Shown here: positions 1 through 7,811 of the stretch, in pieces | Numbering within the stretch: position 1 is the first letter of the stretch | How the letters are laid out: each line of letters starts with the position of its first letter | NCBI RefSeq assembly: GCF_011758745.1 | Contig: NZ_JAANOV010000001.1 | Location: forward strand, 1,364,001-1,428,000 | Reading direction: 5' to 3' | Origin: Amycolatopsis granulosa | GTDB taxonomy: Bacteria; Actinomycetota; Actinomycetes; Mycobacteriales; Pseudonocardiaceae | DNA length: 64,000 bases | Notes under the pieces: generated by a model | What the model was told of the DNA's origin: nothing | Seen by the model: the letters and a program-made list of their open reading frames with translations, nothing else | Databases searched by the model: none | Position numbers and translations under genes: made by a program

Positions 1-1074
1 ACGCTCGACGACAACGTCGCGGCCTTCGCCGAGCTCGGCTTCGCCCCGCACGTCGCGGGCCTGTCCGACAAGCGCGAGCTGAGCACCACCGTGCTGGGCC
101 AGCCGATCTCGCTGCCGGTGATCATCTCCCCCACCGGGGTCCAGGCCGTGCACCCCGAGGGCGAGGTGGCGGTGGCCAGGGCGGCCGCCGCACGCGGCAC
201 CGCGATGAGCCTGAGCTCGTTCGCCAGCAAGCCGATCGAGGAGGTCGCCGCGGCCAACCCGCAGACCTTCTTCCAGATGTACTGGGTGGGCAGCCGCGAC
301 GTGCTGGTGCAGCGCATGGAGCGCGCTCGCGCCGCCGGGGCGGTCGGGCTGATCATGACGCTGGACTGGTCGTTCTCCCACGGACGTGACTGGGGCAGCC
401 CGGTCATCCCGGAGAAACTGGACCTCAAGGCGATGGTGCGGTTCGCCCCGGAGGGCATCACCCGGCCGAAGTGGTTGTGGGAGTTCGCCAGGACGCGCCG
501 GCTGCCCGACCTGACCACCCCGAACCTCACGCCGCCCGGCGGCACCGCGCCCACGTTCTTCGGCGCCTACGGCGAGTGGATGCAGACGGCCCTGCCCACC
601 TGGGAGGACGTCGCGTGGCTGCGCGAGCAGTGGGACGGACCGTTCCTGCTCAAGGGCGTCATGCGGGTGGACGACGCCAAGCGCGCCGCCGACGCCGGCG
701 TCACCGCGATCTCGGTGTCCAACCACGGCGGCAACAACCTCGACGGCACGCCGGCCCCGATCCGCGCGCTGCCGGCGATCGCCGAGGCGGTCGGCGGCGA
801 CATCGAGGTGCTGCTCGACGGTGGGATCCGCCGCGGCAGTGACGTCGTGAAGGCGCTCGCCCTGGGCGCGAAGGCCGTGCTGATCGGGCGCGCGTACCTG
901 TGGGGCCTGGCCGCGAACGGTCAGGCCGGGGTGGAGAACGTGCTGGACATCCTGCGCGGCGGCATCGACTCGGCCCTGCTGGGGCTGGGCAAGGCGTCGA
1001 TCCACGACCTCACCCGCGACGACGTCGTGATCCCCCCGGGCTTCGAACGCGCCCTCGGCGTGCCGGGGAGCTGA
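1..1074 (+). CDS. mftD: Pre-mycofactocin synthase MftD (5' end outside window)
   Basis: FMN-dependent alpha-hydroxyacid-dehydrogenase fold enzyme. In the mycofactocin pathway MftD oxidatively deaminates the Val-Tyr-derived cyclic intermediate to pre-mycofactocin. The frame is open from base 1, so the N-terminus (roughly 30-40 residues by family length) lies outside the window; the internal ATG at 91 is not the start. Visible signatures are SPTGVQAV, FSHGRDWGSP, KGVMRVDDAKRA, the active-site stretch SNHGGNNLDGTP and the FMN-phosphate loop LLDGGIRRGSDV with GRAYLWGLA. NNLD in place of the RQLD common in lactate oxidases is typical of MftD. The next gene downstream is convergent, so mftE and mftF do not follow it here. 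Assignment to MftD rather than LldD is firm on overall similarity. Confidence 0.9.
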   Translation, partial: TLDDNVAAFAELGFAPHVAGLSDKRELSTTVLGQPISLPVIISPTGVQAVHPEGEVAVARAAAARGTAMSLSSFASKPIEEVAAANPQTFFQMYWVGSRDVLVQRMERARAAGAVGLIMTLDWSFSHGRDWGSPVIPEKLDLKAMVRFAPEGITRPKWLWEFARTRRLPDLTTPNLTPPGGTAPTFFGAYGEWMQTALPTWEDVAWLREQWDGPFLLKGVMRVDDAKRAADAGVTAISVSNHGGNNLDGTPAPIRALPAIAEAVGGDIEVLLDGGIRRGSDVVKALALGAKAVLIGRAYLWGLAANGQAGVENVLDILRGGIDSALLGLGKASIHDLTRDDVVIPPGFERALGVPGS

Positions 1075-1080
1075 GCCACT

Positions 1081-1118
1081 CCGGCGGCGGGCCGCGCAGG
1101 GGCCGTGCCCGCCGCCGG
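1081..1118. terminator. GC-rich stem-loop after mftD
   Basis: A 12-bp perfect inverted repeat (CCGGCGGCGGGC at 1081-1092, GCCCGCCGCCGG at 1107-1118) with a 14-nt loop, followed by GGGGTTT. It begins seven bases after the mftD stop and lies between two convergent genes, so it could end transcription from both sides. Confidence 0.6.
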
Positions 1119-1164
1119 GGTTTCCAGCACGGGGCTGGTCCCGGTCACCGAGGCGACTTCGGGC

Positions 1165-2337
1165 TCACGACCTGACCGGGAACCCGTGCCGCCGCGCGCC
1201 GGCCACGATGACCAGCACCGGCACGAGGAGCACCAGGACGCTCCACGGGAACACGCCCGGCCCGAACGCGTCGAGCAGGACACCGCCCACCACACCACCA
1301 CCGGCCATCGCGGCGTTCCACAGCGTCACCAGCGCGGCCTGGGCGGTGTCGGCCGCCTCGCCGCCCGCGTTGCCGGCGGCGGTCTGCAGCAGCGTCGGCA
1401 CTCCGCCCCAGCCCAGGCCCCACAACGCCACCGCGACGTAGACCAGCAGCGCGTTGCCGGCCTGCACGGCCAGGATCGCCGCGGCCACGCCGACCAGCAC
1501 CGTCGCGCCGAGGGTCAGCGCCCGCAGCTCGCGGTCGATCCGGGCGCCGATGAACACGATGCTCAGCACGGACGCGATCCCGAACACGAGCAGCACCGCG
1601 TCGACCCGGGCACCCAGACCGACGCGCTGCAGGAAGGTGGCCAGGTAGGTGTAGAGGATGTTGTGGGCCAGCACGAACAGCAGCGTGACGGCCAGGACCG
1701 CGGCGACACCGGGAACGGTCACCGCGCGGCGCACCGGGATCCGGCCGCCGTCACGCTGCCCCGGGTGGTCGGGCACGGTCGCGACGATCCAGGCGATGAG
1801 CACGACGGCGATCGCGGACATCACGCCGAAGGTCACCCGCCATCCGGCCAGTTCGCCGAGGAAGGTGCCCGCCGGCACGCCCAGCGACAGCGCGAGCGGG
1901 ATGCCGGCCATGACGACCGCGATCGCCTTGCCCTGCAGCGTCTCGGGCGCCATCCGGCGCGCGTATCCGGCCAGCAGCGCCCACACGACGCCCGCGGCCA
2001 CGCCGGCGGCGAACCGGCCGACCATGGTCAGCGCGTACACGCCGGAGACGGCGGTGATGGTGTTGGCGACGGCGAACCCGGCGACGCCGGCGAGCAGCAG
2101 GCGTTTGCGGCGCCAGCCCGCGGTCGCCGCCGACAGCGGGATCGCCGCGAGCGCGGTGCCGATCGCGTAGATGGTGACCGCCTGTCCCATCGCCGATTCG
2201 CCGACACCCAGGTCGGCGCTCATCGCGGGCAGCACGCCCGCGGGCAGAGCCTCGGTGAGGACGGTGATGAAGGCGGCCGTGGTCAGGGCCAGCAACGGGA
2301 GCAGCGGAAGAGAGTTCCGCGTCGGTACTTCGATCAC
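1165..2337 (-). CDS. MFS transporter, DHA1-like drug/metabolite exporter
   Basis: About 390 residues with 12 predicted hydrophobic segments, the size of AraJ/YdhP-type DHA1 exporters. The first helix TTAAFITVLTEALPAGVLPAM and the loop GWRRKRLLL after helix 2 match the family. The substrate is not deducible. It is divergent from a merR-type gene across about 60 bases holding a near-perfect palindrome, so induction by that regulator is likely. The longest frame starts with TTG at 2352, directly against the operator and without a ribosome-binding site. I prefer the GTG at 2337, but the start is uncertain and the message may be leaderless. Confidence 0.85.
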   Translation of the reverse strand: MIEVPTRNSLPLLPLLALTTAAFITVLTEALPAGVLPAMSADLGVGESAMGQAVTIYAIGTALAAIPLSAATAGWRRKRLLLAGVAGFAVANTITAVSGVYALTMVGRFAAGVAAGVVWALLAGYARRMAPETLQGKAIAVVMAGIPLALSLGVPAGTFLGELAGWRVTFGVMSAIAVVLIAWIVATVPDHPGQRDGGRIPVRRAVTVPGVAAVLAVTLLFVLAHNILYTYLATFLQRVGLGARVDAVLLVFGIASVLSIVFIGARIDRELRALTLGATVLVGVAAAILAVQAGNALLVYVAVALWGLGWGGVPTLLQTAAGNAGGEAADTAQAALVTLWNAAMAGGGVVGGVLLDAFGPGVFPWSVLVLLVPVLVIVAGARRHGFPVRS

Positions 2338-2352
2338 GCCAGCTATGCTCAA

Positions 2353-2374
2353 ACCATCACATCGATGTGAAGGT
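2353..2374. promoter_or_regulatory. Likely MerR operator between exporter and merR genes
   Basis: A 22-bp inverted repeat with one mismatched pair; its core TCACATCGATGTGA (2357-2370) is a perfect palindrome. On the minus strand a -35-like TTGACC (rc of 2372-2377) overlaps its outer edge, the layout of MerR-family promoters, where the regulator binds in an over-long spacer. No convincing -10 can be picked. Confidence 0.6.
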
Positions 2375-2397
2375 CAACCGGCAGTGAGGAGGAGCAC

Positions 2398-2775
2398 ATG
2401 CGCATCGGTGAGTTGTCGGAGCGCACCGAGACGCCCCGGCGCCTGCTGCGCTACTACGAGGAGCAGGGCCTCATCGTCTCCCGGCGGTTGCCGAACGGCT
2501 ACCGCGACTACGAGGAGTACAACGTCGACCGGGTCCTGCAGATCCGCGGCCTCCTCGACGCGGGCCTGCCCACCCGCATCATCAAACAGATCCTGCCCTG
2601 CCTGAACAAGCCCCGCACGATCTACTTCCCGGACGCCACGCCGGAGATGCTGGCGACGCTGGAGTGCGAGCTCGACCGGATGACCCGGCGGATCGACTGC
2701 CTGACCCGCAACCGGGACGCGATCGCCGAATACCTCGACATCGTGCGCCAGGGCGCTCAGCCGGACGTGGCCTGA
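2398..2775 (+). CDS. MerR family transcriptional regulator
   Basis: 125 residues. The N-terminal winged helix MRIGELSERTETPRRLLRYY followed by EEQGL and NGYRDYEEYNVDRV is the MerR DNA-binding domain (about 1-70). A short coiled-coil dimerisation helix (about 80-120) follows and there is no large effector domain. The start has a strong ribosome-binding site (GAGGAGGAG, ending four bases before the ATG). It probably controls the divergent MFS exporter and itself through the palindrome at 2353-2374. A single cysteine (CLNKP) and another near residue 100 do not form a recognisable metal site. Its 3' end overlaps the convergent DinB-like gene by 19 bases. Confidence 0.88.
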   Translation: MRIGELSERTETPRRLLRYYEEQGLIVSRRLPNGYRDYEEYNVDRVLQIRGLLDAGLPTRIIKQILPCLNKPRTIYFPDATPEMLATLECELDRMTRRIDCLTRNRDAIAEYLDIVRQGAQPDVA

Positions 2776-3275
2776 GCGGCGCGCAACAGGCGCAACTGCC
2801 CGATCTCGGCGGCGTTCTTCATCAGTTCCGCGTTGACCCAGGCGGCCTGGTGGGCCATCGTGAGCCCGGCGTCCGCGGGCCACGGGTACGCGGCCGGAGC
2901 GTCCGGATCGGACAGTGCGCCGAGGACGCCCGCCCACTCGGCGGCGAGCTCGCGCAACCAGGCCACGGCGTGCTCGTCGCCGGGCCAGCCGACCGCCTCG
3001 CGCTCGCGGGGTGGCCGGCCGTGCGCGTGGTCCAGGACGGCGGTCCACCACCAGCCGACGTGCCAGGTGAGCCACGCCATGGTCGGCACCGGCACCGGGT
3101 CGGGTTCGGTGTCCGCCCAGTCGATGGTCCAGGTGTCCCCGGCCCGCCGCACGTGCCAGGTCAGCGGGCCGGGCTCCCAGCGGAAGTCCTCGGGCGTGAG
3201 CAGGTTCAGGTGCAGGTCGGCGAGCGACCAGGTGAGGTCGAATTGCCAGCGCAGGAGGGACACCCGGCCGATCAT
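2757..3275 (-). CDS. DinB-like four-helix-bundle protein
   Basis: About 172 residues from the ATG at 3275; a longer frame reaches 3380 but would run into the sirtuin gene on the other strand. The tryptophan-rich start (LLRWQFDLTWSLADLHLNLL), MAWLTWHVGWWW and the C-terminal helix NAELMKNAAEIGQLRLLR match the DinB/YfiT superfamily of putative metal-dependent enzymes. The first histidine (WHVGWW) is present. The C-terminal pair of histidines usual in the family is not visible (MKNAAEIG), so metal binding may be lost or altered. Function unknown. It overlaps merR tail-to-tail by 19 bases. Confidence 0.72.
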   Translation of the reverse strand: MIGRVSLLRWQFDLTWSLADLHLNLLTPEDFRWEPGPLTWHVRRAGDTWTIDWADTEPDPVPVPTMAWLTWHVGWWWTAVLDHAHGRPPREREAVGWPGDEHAVAWLRELAAEWAGVLGALSDPDAPAAYPWPADAGLTMAHQAAWVNAELMKNAAEIGQLRLLRAAQATSG

Positions 3276-3328
3276 GCCGGTGGACGCGCGGGCCGCCAAC
3301 CGGATTTTCCGCACGTACACTCGCGGGG

Positions 3329-4222
3329 GTGCGGACACGACCGACCCTGAGCTGGACGCCGGCGGGCGAGCCATTGCCACGCACCACCAGCCTGGACGAC
3401 GTGGTCCGCCTCACCGGGGCGGGCGGGGTCGTCGTGCTCAGCGGCGCCGGGTTGTCCACCGAATCGGGGATCCCGGATTACCGCGGCGCGACCGGCAGTC
3501 TGCGCCGGCACACGCCGATGACCTACCAGGAGTTCGTCGCCGCCGAGCACGCCCGGCGCCGCTACTGGGCGCGCAGCCACCTCGGGTGGCGCACGATCGC
3601 GCGGGCGCGCCCCAACGAGGGGCACCGCGGGGTGGCGGCGCTGCGGGCCGCGGGCCTGGTCGCCGGGGTGATCACGCAGAACGTGGACGGCCTGCACCAG
3701 GCGGCGGGAACTCCGGACGTGGTCGAGCTGCACGGCAGCCTCGACCGCGTGGTGTGCCTGTCCTGCGGCGCGCGGTCGGCGCGGGAGGAGCTGGACCGCC
3801 GCCTGCGCGAGGCGAACCCGGATTTCGCCGCGACCGCCGGCCGGATCAACCCGGACGGGGACGTCGAGCTCCCGGAGACGGCCGTGGACGGTTTCCGGGT
3901 GGTGGCGTGCCTGCGGTGCGGGGGCGTGCTGAAGCCGGACGTGGTGTTCTTCGGGGAGAACGTCGAACCGTCCCGTGTGGACCGTTGCTACCGCCTGGTG
4001 GACACGGCGTCCGCGCTGCTGGTGCTCGGCTCGTCCCTGACCGTCATGTCGGGCCTGCGGTTCGTCCGCCGCGCCGCGGAAGCCGGCACACCCGTCGCGA
4101 TCGTGAACCAGGGGCCGACCCGCGGCGACAAGTACGCCGCCGTCCGTGTCGACCTGCCGCTGGGGCGGGCGCTCGCGGCACTGGTGGACCGGCTCGGCGC
4201 CCGCCCGTCGCGCTACAGGTAG
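3329..4222 (+). CDS. NAD-dependent protein deacetylase, Sir2 family
   Basis: 297 residues. Removes acyl groups from lysines using NAD. All sirtuin signatures are present: GAGLSTESGIPDYRG (NAD-binding loop), TQNVDGLHQAAG, the catalytic His in VELHGSLD, two Cys pairs of the zinc ribbon (CLSCG and CLRCG, about 50 residues apart), KPDVVFFGENV, GSSLTVMSGL and VAIVNQGPTRGD. FGENV rather than the ALPHAG-type loop points to a bacterial class II/III-like enzyme. The GTG at 3329 lacks a clear ribosome-binding site; a TTG near 3374 is an alternative that would remove about 15 unconserved residues. The 3' end overlaps the convergent VOC gene by 10 bases. Confidence 0.9.
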   Translation: MRTRPTLSWTPAGEPLPRTTSLDDVVRLTGAGGVVVLSGAGLSTESGIPDYRGATGSLRRHTPMTYQEFVAAEHARRRYWARSHLGWRTIARARPNEGHRGVAALRAAGLVAGVITQNVDGLHQAAGTPDVVELHGSLDRVVCLSCGARSAREELDRRLREANPDFAATAGRINPDGDVELPETAVDGFRVVACLRCGGVLKPDVVFFGENVEPSRVDRCYRLVDTASALLVLGSSLTVMSGLRFVRRAAEAGTPVAIVNQGPTRGDKYAAVRVDLPLGRALAALVDRLGARPSRYR

Positions 4223-4587
4223 GGCCGGGTGATGATCTCGATCGCGTGCCCGGCGGGGTCCTTGAAGTAGACGCCCCGCCCGCCGTGTTCGGTGTTGGTC
4301 TCACCGGGCCGCCGCATCTGCGGGTCGGCCCAGTGCTCGATGCCCTGCTCGACGAGGCGGCCGTAGGCGCGGTCGAACAGGCCGTCGTCGACCAGGAAGG
4401 CGTAGTGCTGCATCTGGATGTCCACCGGCGGTTCGGCGAACTGGAGCATCACGCCTTCGTCGAGCAGCACGTTGACGAACGGCCCCCACGACGGGGCCTC
4501 CGGGAGTTCGAACAGCTCCCGGAAGAAGCGCGCCGACGCGTGCCGGTCCTTGCTGGCGATGATGGTGTGGTTGAAGGTGACGGTCAT
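4213..4587 (-). CDS. VOC family (glyoxalase/dioxygenase fold) protein
   Basis: 124 residues, one VOC domain made of two beta-alpha-beta-beta-beta units: FNHTIIASKDRHASARFFRELFELP at the start and GGRGVYFKDPAGHAIEIITRPYL at the end. His in FNHTII, Gln/His in IQMQHYAF and Glu in HAIEII are the positions that normally hold the metal. Substrate unknown; the fold covers glyoxalases, ring-cleaving dioxygenases and antibiotic-binding proteins. A good ribosome-binding site (GAGGAAA) precedes the ATG at 4587. Monocistronic and convergent with the sirtuin gene. Confidence 0.85.
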   Translation of the reverse strand: MTVTFNHTIIASKDRHASARFFRELFELPEAPSWGPFVNVLLDEGVMLQFAEPPVDIQMQHYAFLVDDGLFDRAYGRLVEQGIEHWADPQMRRPGETNTEHGGRGVYFKDPAGHAIEIITRPYL

Positions 4588-4768
4588 GGATTTCCTCGCG
4601 GACGATGGTGTGGACGGGAGCTGGGAGCACTCCGCTCCCGGCGGTCCACGCGTCGCGATCAGCCCGCCACCGGGTCGCCTTCCCGTGTGTGGCGCGCGGC
4701 CGTCCCGGTGATCACGGGCCCAGTTTAGGCATCGAGGAACGAGCGGCGCAACGAGGATGCGCTACCGC

Positions 4769-4861
4769 GGAACGGACGCGCCCGGGAGCGGCGAACACGC
4801 CGCCCGGAAGGGCGAACACAGCGCGCGCTCTGGCAAACACGCCGCCAGGGAAGGCAAACAC
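4769..4861 (-). repeat. Five-unit 21-bp-period repeat, copy 1
   Basis: Read on the minus strand, the 9-mer GTGTTTGCC or GTGTTCGCC recurs exactly every 21 bases (minus-strand 9-mers at 4861, 4840, 4819 and 4798), each followed by 12 variable GC-rich bases. A fifth, divergent unit begins GTCCGTTCC at 4777. It starts 14 bases past the stop of the NDH-2 gene. A second copy of the same design lies at 7072-7166 on the other strand. The rest of the gap (4588-4768) holds no gene that I can support. Confidence 0.75.
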
Positions 4862-4874
4862 GACGAGAGTCCAG

Positions 4875-6173
4875 TCAGGACTGCACGGTTGACGTTTCCA
4901 GTGGTACCGCGGCCGAGCGCACCAGGCCCAGCTGCACCGTCTGGCGGCCGAGCGTCGCGTCCAGGGCCCAGTCCACCGCCGTGCGCACCCGGTTTCCGGG
5001 CATCGCCAGCAGGTGGTACCCGCGGGTTACGGCCTTCGCCGGCAGGCCCGACAGCGGGATGTGCAACGGGTTGGCCGCGGCCTGCGCGCCGCCGAGGTCG
5101 ACCACGAACCCCAGATCGTGGTGCCGGTACTCGCGCATCTGGCCGTGCCCGAGCGTGGCCGCCAGGTTGTGCCCGGCCAGCGTGCCCTGCCGGGTGGCGT
5201 GCTGGGCGGTCATCGCCGTCACCTCGCCGGGCCGGGTCAGGTCCGGCACGGCCGCGGCGTCCCCGCAGGCGAACACCTCGGGGTGGCCCGGCACGACCAG
5301 GGTGGGCTCGACGCACAGCCGCCCGCGCTGGGTGGCCACCCCCGCGGACTCCACCAGCGGGTCGGGGCGCACGCCGACGCACCACACCAGGGTCCGGGAC
5401 GGCACGAACTCACCGGTCGTCAGCAGCACACCCCCGGTCGTCGCCTCCTTGACCGACGTCCCGGTCATGATCTCGACACCGCGGTGCCGGAGCACGCGGT
5501 CAGCGGCCCGCGACAGCCGCCGGTCGAGTTCGGGCAGCACCTTCGGCGCCAGGTCGAGCAGCAACCAGCGCATGCGCTGTCCCGCCAGCTCCCGGTGGTG
5601 CCGGGCGATGGCGGTGGTGAACAGCGGCCCCTGCGCGGCCACCTCGGTGCCGGTGTACCCGGCGCCGACCACGACGAACGTGCAGCGCGCGTCCCGCTCG
5701 ACCGGGTCGTCCGCGGCCGCCGCCAGCTCGACCTGGCGGATCACGTGATCGCGCAGGTACAGGGCCTCCGGCACGGTGCGGAACCCGTGCGCGTGCTCCG
5801 CGATGCCCGGGATGGGCAGCAGCTTGTTGACGCTGCCGACCGCGACGATCAGCCGGTCGTAGTCGAGCGCCCGGGAGGTGCCCTCGGGGTCCACGTACGT
5901 CAGCTTGCGTTCGTCCAGCATCAGCGCGGTCACCTCGCCGAGGGCGAGACGGACCCCGGGCAGCGCCGCGGGCAGCGATACCGTGACACGCCGCGGGTCG
6001 ATCACCGCGGCAGACACCTCGGGCAGCAGCGGCAGGTACAGGAAGTAGTCGGTCCGGTTGACCAGCACGATCTCCGCACCGGAGTCCGGCGGGAGCGTCT
6101 TGAGCAGCGCCCGGGCCGCGGAGAACCCGGCGAACCCGCCGCCGACGATCACGATGCGCGTGCGTTCGGGCAT
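4875..6173 (-). CDS. Type II NADH dehydrogenase / NAD(P)/FAD-dependent oxidoreductase
   Basis: 432 residues. Single-subunit NDH-2 enzymes pass electrons from NADH to membrane quinone without pumping protons. Two dinucleotide-binding motifs are visible: GGGFAGFSAARAL near the N-terminus (FAD) and VVGAGYTGTEVA about residue 165 (NADH). ACGDAAAVPD around residue 300 is the FAD-contacting motif. There is no long C-terminal transmembrane helix, so membrane contact would be monotopic. The start has GGGGAGG four bases ahead of the ATG. It lies 15 bases after the SDR gene, forming a two-gene operon. The quinone-reductase role is inferred from family similarity. Confidence 0.85.
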   Translation of the reverse strand: MPERTRIVIVGGGFAGFSAARALLKTLPPDSGAEIVLVNRTDYFLYLPLLPEVSAAVIDPRRVTVSLPAALPGVRLALGEVTALMLDERKLTYVDPEGTSRALDYDRLIVAVGSVNKLLPIPGIAEHAHGFRTVPEALYLRDHVIRQVELAAAADDPVERDARCTFVVVGAGYTGTEVAAQGPLFTTAIARHHRELAGQRMRWLLLDLAPKVLPELDRRLSRAADRVLRHRGVEIMTGTSVKEATTGGVLLTTGEFVPSRTLVWCVGVRPDPLVESAGVATQRGRLCVEPTLVVPGHPEVFACGDAAAVPDLTRPGEVTAMTAQHATRQGTLAGHNLAATLGHGQMREYRHHDLGFVVDLGGAQAAANPLHIPLSGLPAKAVTRGYHLLAMPGNRVRTAVDWALDATLGRQTVQLGLVRSAAVPLETSTVQS

Positions 6174-6188
6174 GACGCCTCCCCGGGG

Positions 6189-6983
6189 TCAGGGCACGAT
6201 CGAATCCACGTATCCGCCGTCCACCCGCACCGCGGCGCCGGTGGTCGCCGACGCCTGCGGCGAGCTGAGGTAGACGACCATGTTCGCGATCTCGGCCGGC
6301 TCGATCAGGCGCTGCAACAGCGACTGCGGCCGGTGCGTGCGCATGAACTCCCGCTGCGCCTCGTCCCACGGCAGGCCGCGATCGACCAGTTCGTAGACGA
6401 AGTCCTCGACACCGCCGGTGTGCGTGGGCCCGGCGATCACGGCGTTCACGGTCACGCCGGTGCCCGCCGCGGCCTTGGCGAACCCGCGGGAGACGCCCAG
6501 CAGAGCCGTCTTCGACATGCCGTAGTGGATCATCTCGGCGGGGATGACGATCGCCGAATCGCTCGCGATGTACTGGATGCGGCCCCAGCCCTGCTCGGTC
6601 ATGCGCGGCAGGTAGGCGCGCGTCAGCCGGACCGCGGCCAGCACGTTCACCTCGAAGTACCGGCGCCACTCGTCGTCGCTGATCTCCAGCGGGTCCGCGG
6701 CGCCGAACACGCCCAGGTTGTTGACCAGGATGTCGGTGCGCGGCAGCTGCTCCACCACCTCGCGCCCGCCCTGCTCGCTCGCGATGTCCGCGACCACCGG
6801 CACCACCTGCGCATCCGGCACCTCGGCGGTGAGCTGCTCGACGGCCTTCGCCACCGTGTCGGCACGGCGGCCGTTGACGGCGACCCGGGCCCCCGACCGC
6901 GCGAGCCCGAGCGCGATCGCCGCACCGATCCCCTGCGTGGAACCGGTGACCAGGGCCGTCCTCCCGGTGAGGTCGAGCTGCAT
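6189..6983 (-). CDS. SDR family oxidoreductase
   Basis: 264 residues. Classical short-chain dehydrogenase: the Rossmann motif TGSTQGIGAA at about residue 14, VNNLGVFG in place of NNAG, catalytic Ser in IASDSAI and Tyr/Lys in YGMSKTA. The C-terminal SSPQASATTGAAVRVDGGYV matches FabG-like reductases acting on small carbonyl substrates. The actual substrate is unknown. First gene of an operon with the NDH-2-like enzyme; an inverted repeat lies just ahead of its start. Confidence 0.88.
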   Translation of the reverse strand: MQLDLTGRTALVTGSTQGIGAAIALGLARSGARVAVNGRRADTVAKAVEQLTAEVPDAQVVPVVADIASEQGGREVVEQLPRTDILVNNLGVFGAADPLEISDDEWRRYFEVNVLAAVRLTRAYLPRMTEQGWGRIQYIASDSAIVIPAEMIHYGMSKTALLGVSRGFAKAAAGTGVTVNAVIAGPTHTGGVEDFVYELVDRGLPWDEAQREFMRTHRPQSLLQRLIEPAEIANMVVYLSSPQASATTGAAVRVDGGYVDSIVP

Positions 6984-6991
6984 CGGTCACC

Positions 6992-7013
6992 CCCTACCTC
7001 CGCGATGGTAGGG
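6992..7013. promoter_or_regulatory. Inverted repeat ahead of the SDR/NDH-2 operon
   Basis: CCCTACC (6992-6998) and GGTAGGG (7007-7013) form a 7-bp perfect inverted repeat with an 8-base spacer. It begins nine bases from the SDR start and overlaps its purine-rich leader. Either an operator or a small leader hairpin. Confidence 0.4.
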
Positions 7014-7071
7014 CCGCTCGCGCAGCGTCGCAGGGTGCGCCACCGCCCGATCGAGACCGCCCCCGGCCCGC

Positions 7072-7166
7072 GTGTTCGCCACCCCGGTCGCCGTGTTCAC
7101 CACCCAGGCAGCGTGTTCACCACCCCGGGCGGCGAGTTCACCGCCCCGGGTGGTGTGTCCGTCCCG
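7072..7166 (+). repeat. Five-unit 21-bp-period repeat, copy 2
   Basis: On the plus strand GTGTTCGCC (7072), GTGTTCACC (7093), GTGTTCACC (7113), GAGTTCACC (7134) and a terminal GTGTCCGTC (7155) are spaced 21, 20, 21 and 21 bases apart, with 12 (once 11) variable GC-rich bases between. Both copies end in a unit containing GTCCGT or close to it. It lies in the 313-base gap between the SDR and lutC genes; I see no gene in the rest of that gap. Confidence 0.75.
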
Positions 7167-7214
7167 GCAGGTCGAGGTCCGCACGCGGCACCCCGGCGCG
7201 CCGCTGGGCCGTCG

Positions 7215-7811
7215 TCAGGGCGACACCAGCAGCACGTGCAGCGTCCGCGGCCCGTGCACGCCCTCGACGCGGTCCAGCTCGATGTCGCTCGTCGCACTGG
7301 GGCCGCTGATCCAGGTCTGCGGGCGATCCGGCGACAACGCGGCCACGGCCTGCGGCACGCCGGGCACGATCTGGTCGGTGCGCAGCACGCACACGTGCAG
7401 GTCGGGCACCAGGCTCACCGCCCGCCGCCCCTGGCCGGGCCCGTGGTCCAGCACGATCGTGCCGGTGGTGGCGATCGCCAGTGCCGCCAGCGTCACCACG
7501 GCGTCCAGCCGGTCCAGCTCGACCGGCGTCTGCCCGGTGTCGGCCACCGCACCGGGCACCTGCCACGGGAACCCGTCCGGCACCAGCACCGCCGACACCG
7601 GGCCCAGCGCGGCCGCCAGGGCCGCCGGCACCGAGTCCGGGGTGCAGCGGGTCAGCTCGGCCCGGTAGTCCACCAGCCGCTCGGCGAACAGCGCCACGAT
7701 GTCCCCGGGCGGCACCGCGGTGCGGTAGTCCCGGGGAACCGGCGCGTCGGTGCGGTCGGCCGAAGCCAGCGCGGACCGCACCCGGCCGAGGATCTCCTCC
7801 CGCGCGCTCAT
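7215..7811 (-). CDS. lutC: Lactate utilization protein LutC (LUD domain)
   Basis: 198 residues from the ATG at 7811; its ATGA overlaps the lutB stop. LUD-domain subunit of the LutABC complex, which oxidises L-lactate to pyruvate through iron-sulfur clusters. MSAREEILGRVRSAL at the start, PDGFPWQVPG, LAIATTGTIVLDHGPGQGRR and the C-terminal WISGPSATSDIELDRVEGVHGPR are characteristic LutC/YkgG stretches. Last gene of the long rhamnose operon. It probably helps the pathway finish at pyruvate by removing the lactate made by the aldolase/dehydrogenase. Confidence 0.9.
   Translation of the reverse strand: MSAREEILGRVRSALASADRTDAPVPRDYRTAVPPGDIVALFAERLVDYRAELTRCTPDSVPAALAAALGPVSAVLVPDGFPWQVPGAVADTGQTPVELDRLDAVVTLAALAIATTGTIVLDHGPGQGRRAVSLVPDLHVCVLRTDQIVPGVPQAVAALSPDRPQTWISGPSATSDIELDRVEGVHGPRTLHVLLVSP

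Noticed and set aside
4769-4861. CRISPR array
   Set aside because: The conserved unit is only nine bases with 12-base variable parts, and no cas genes are present.
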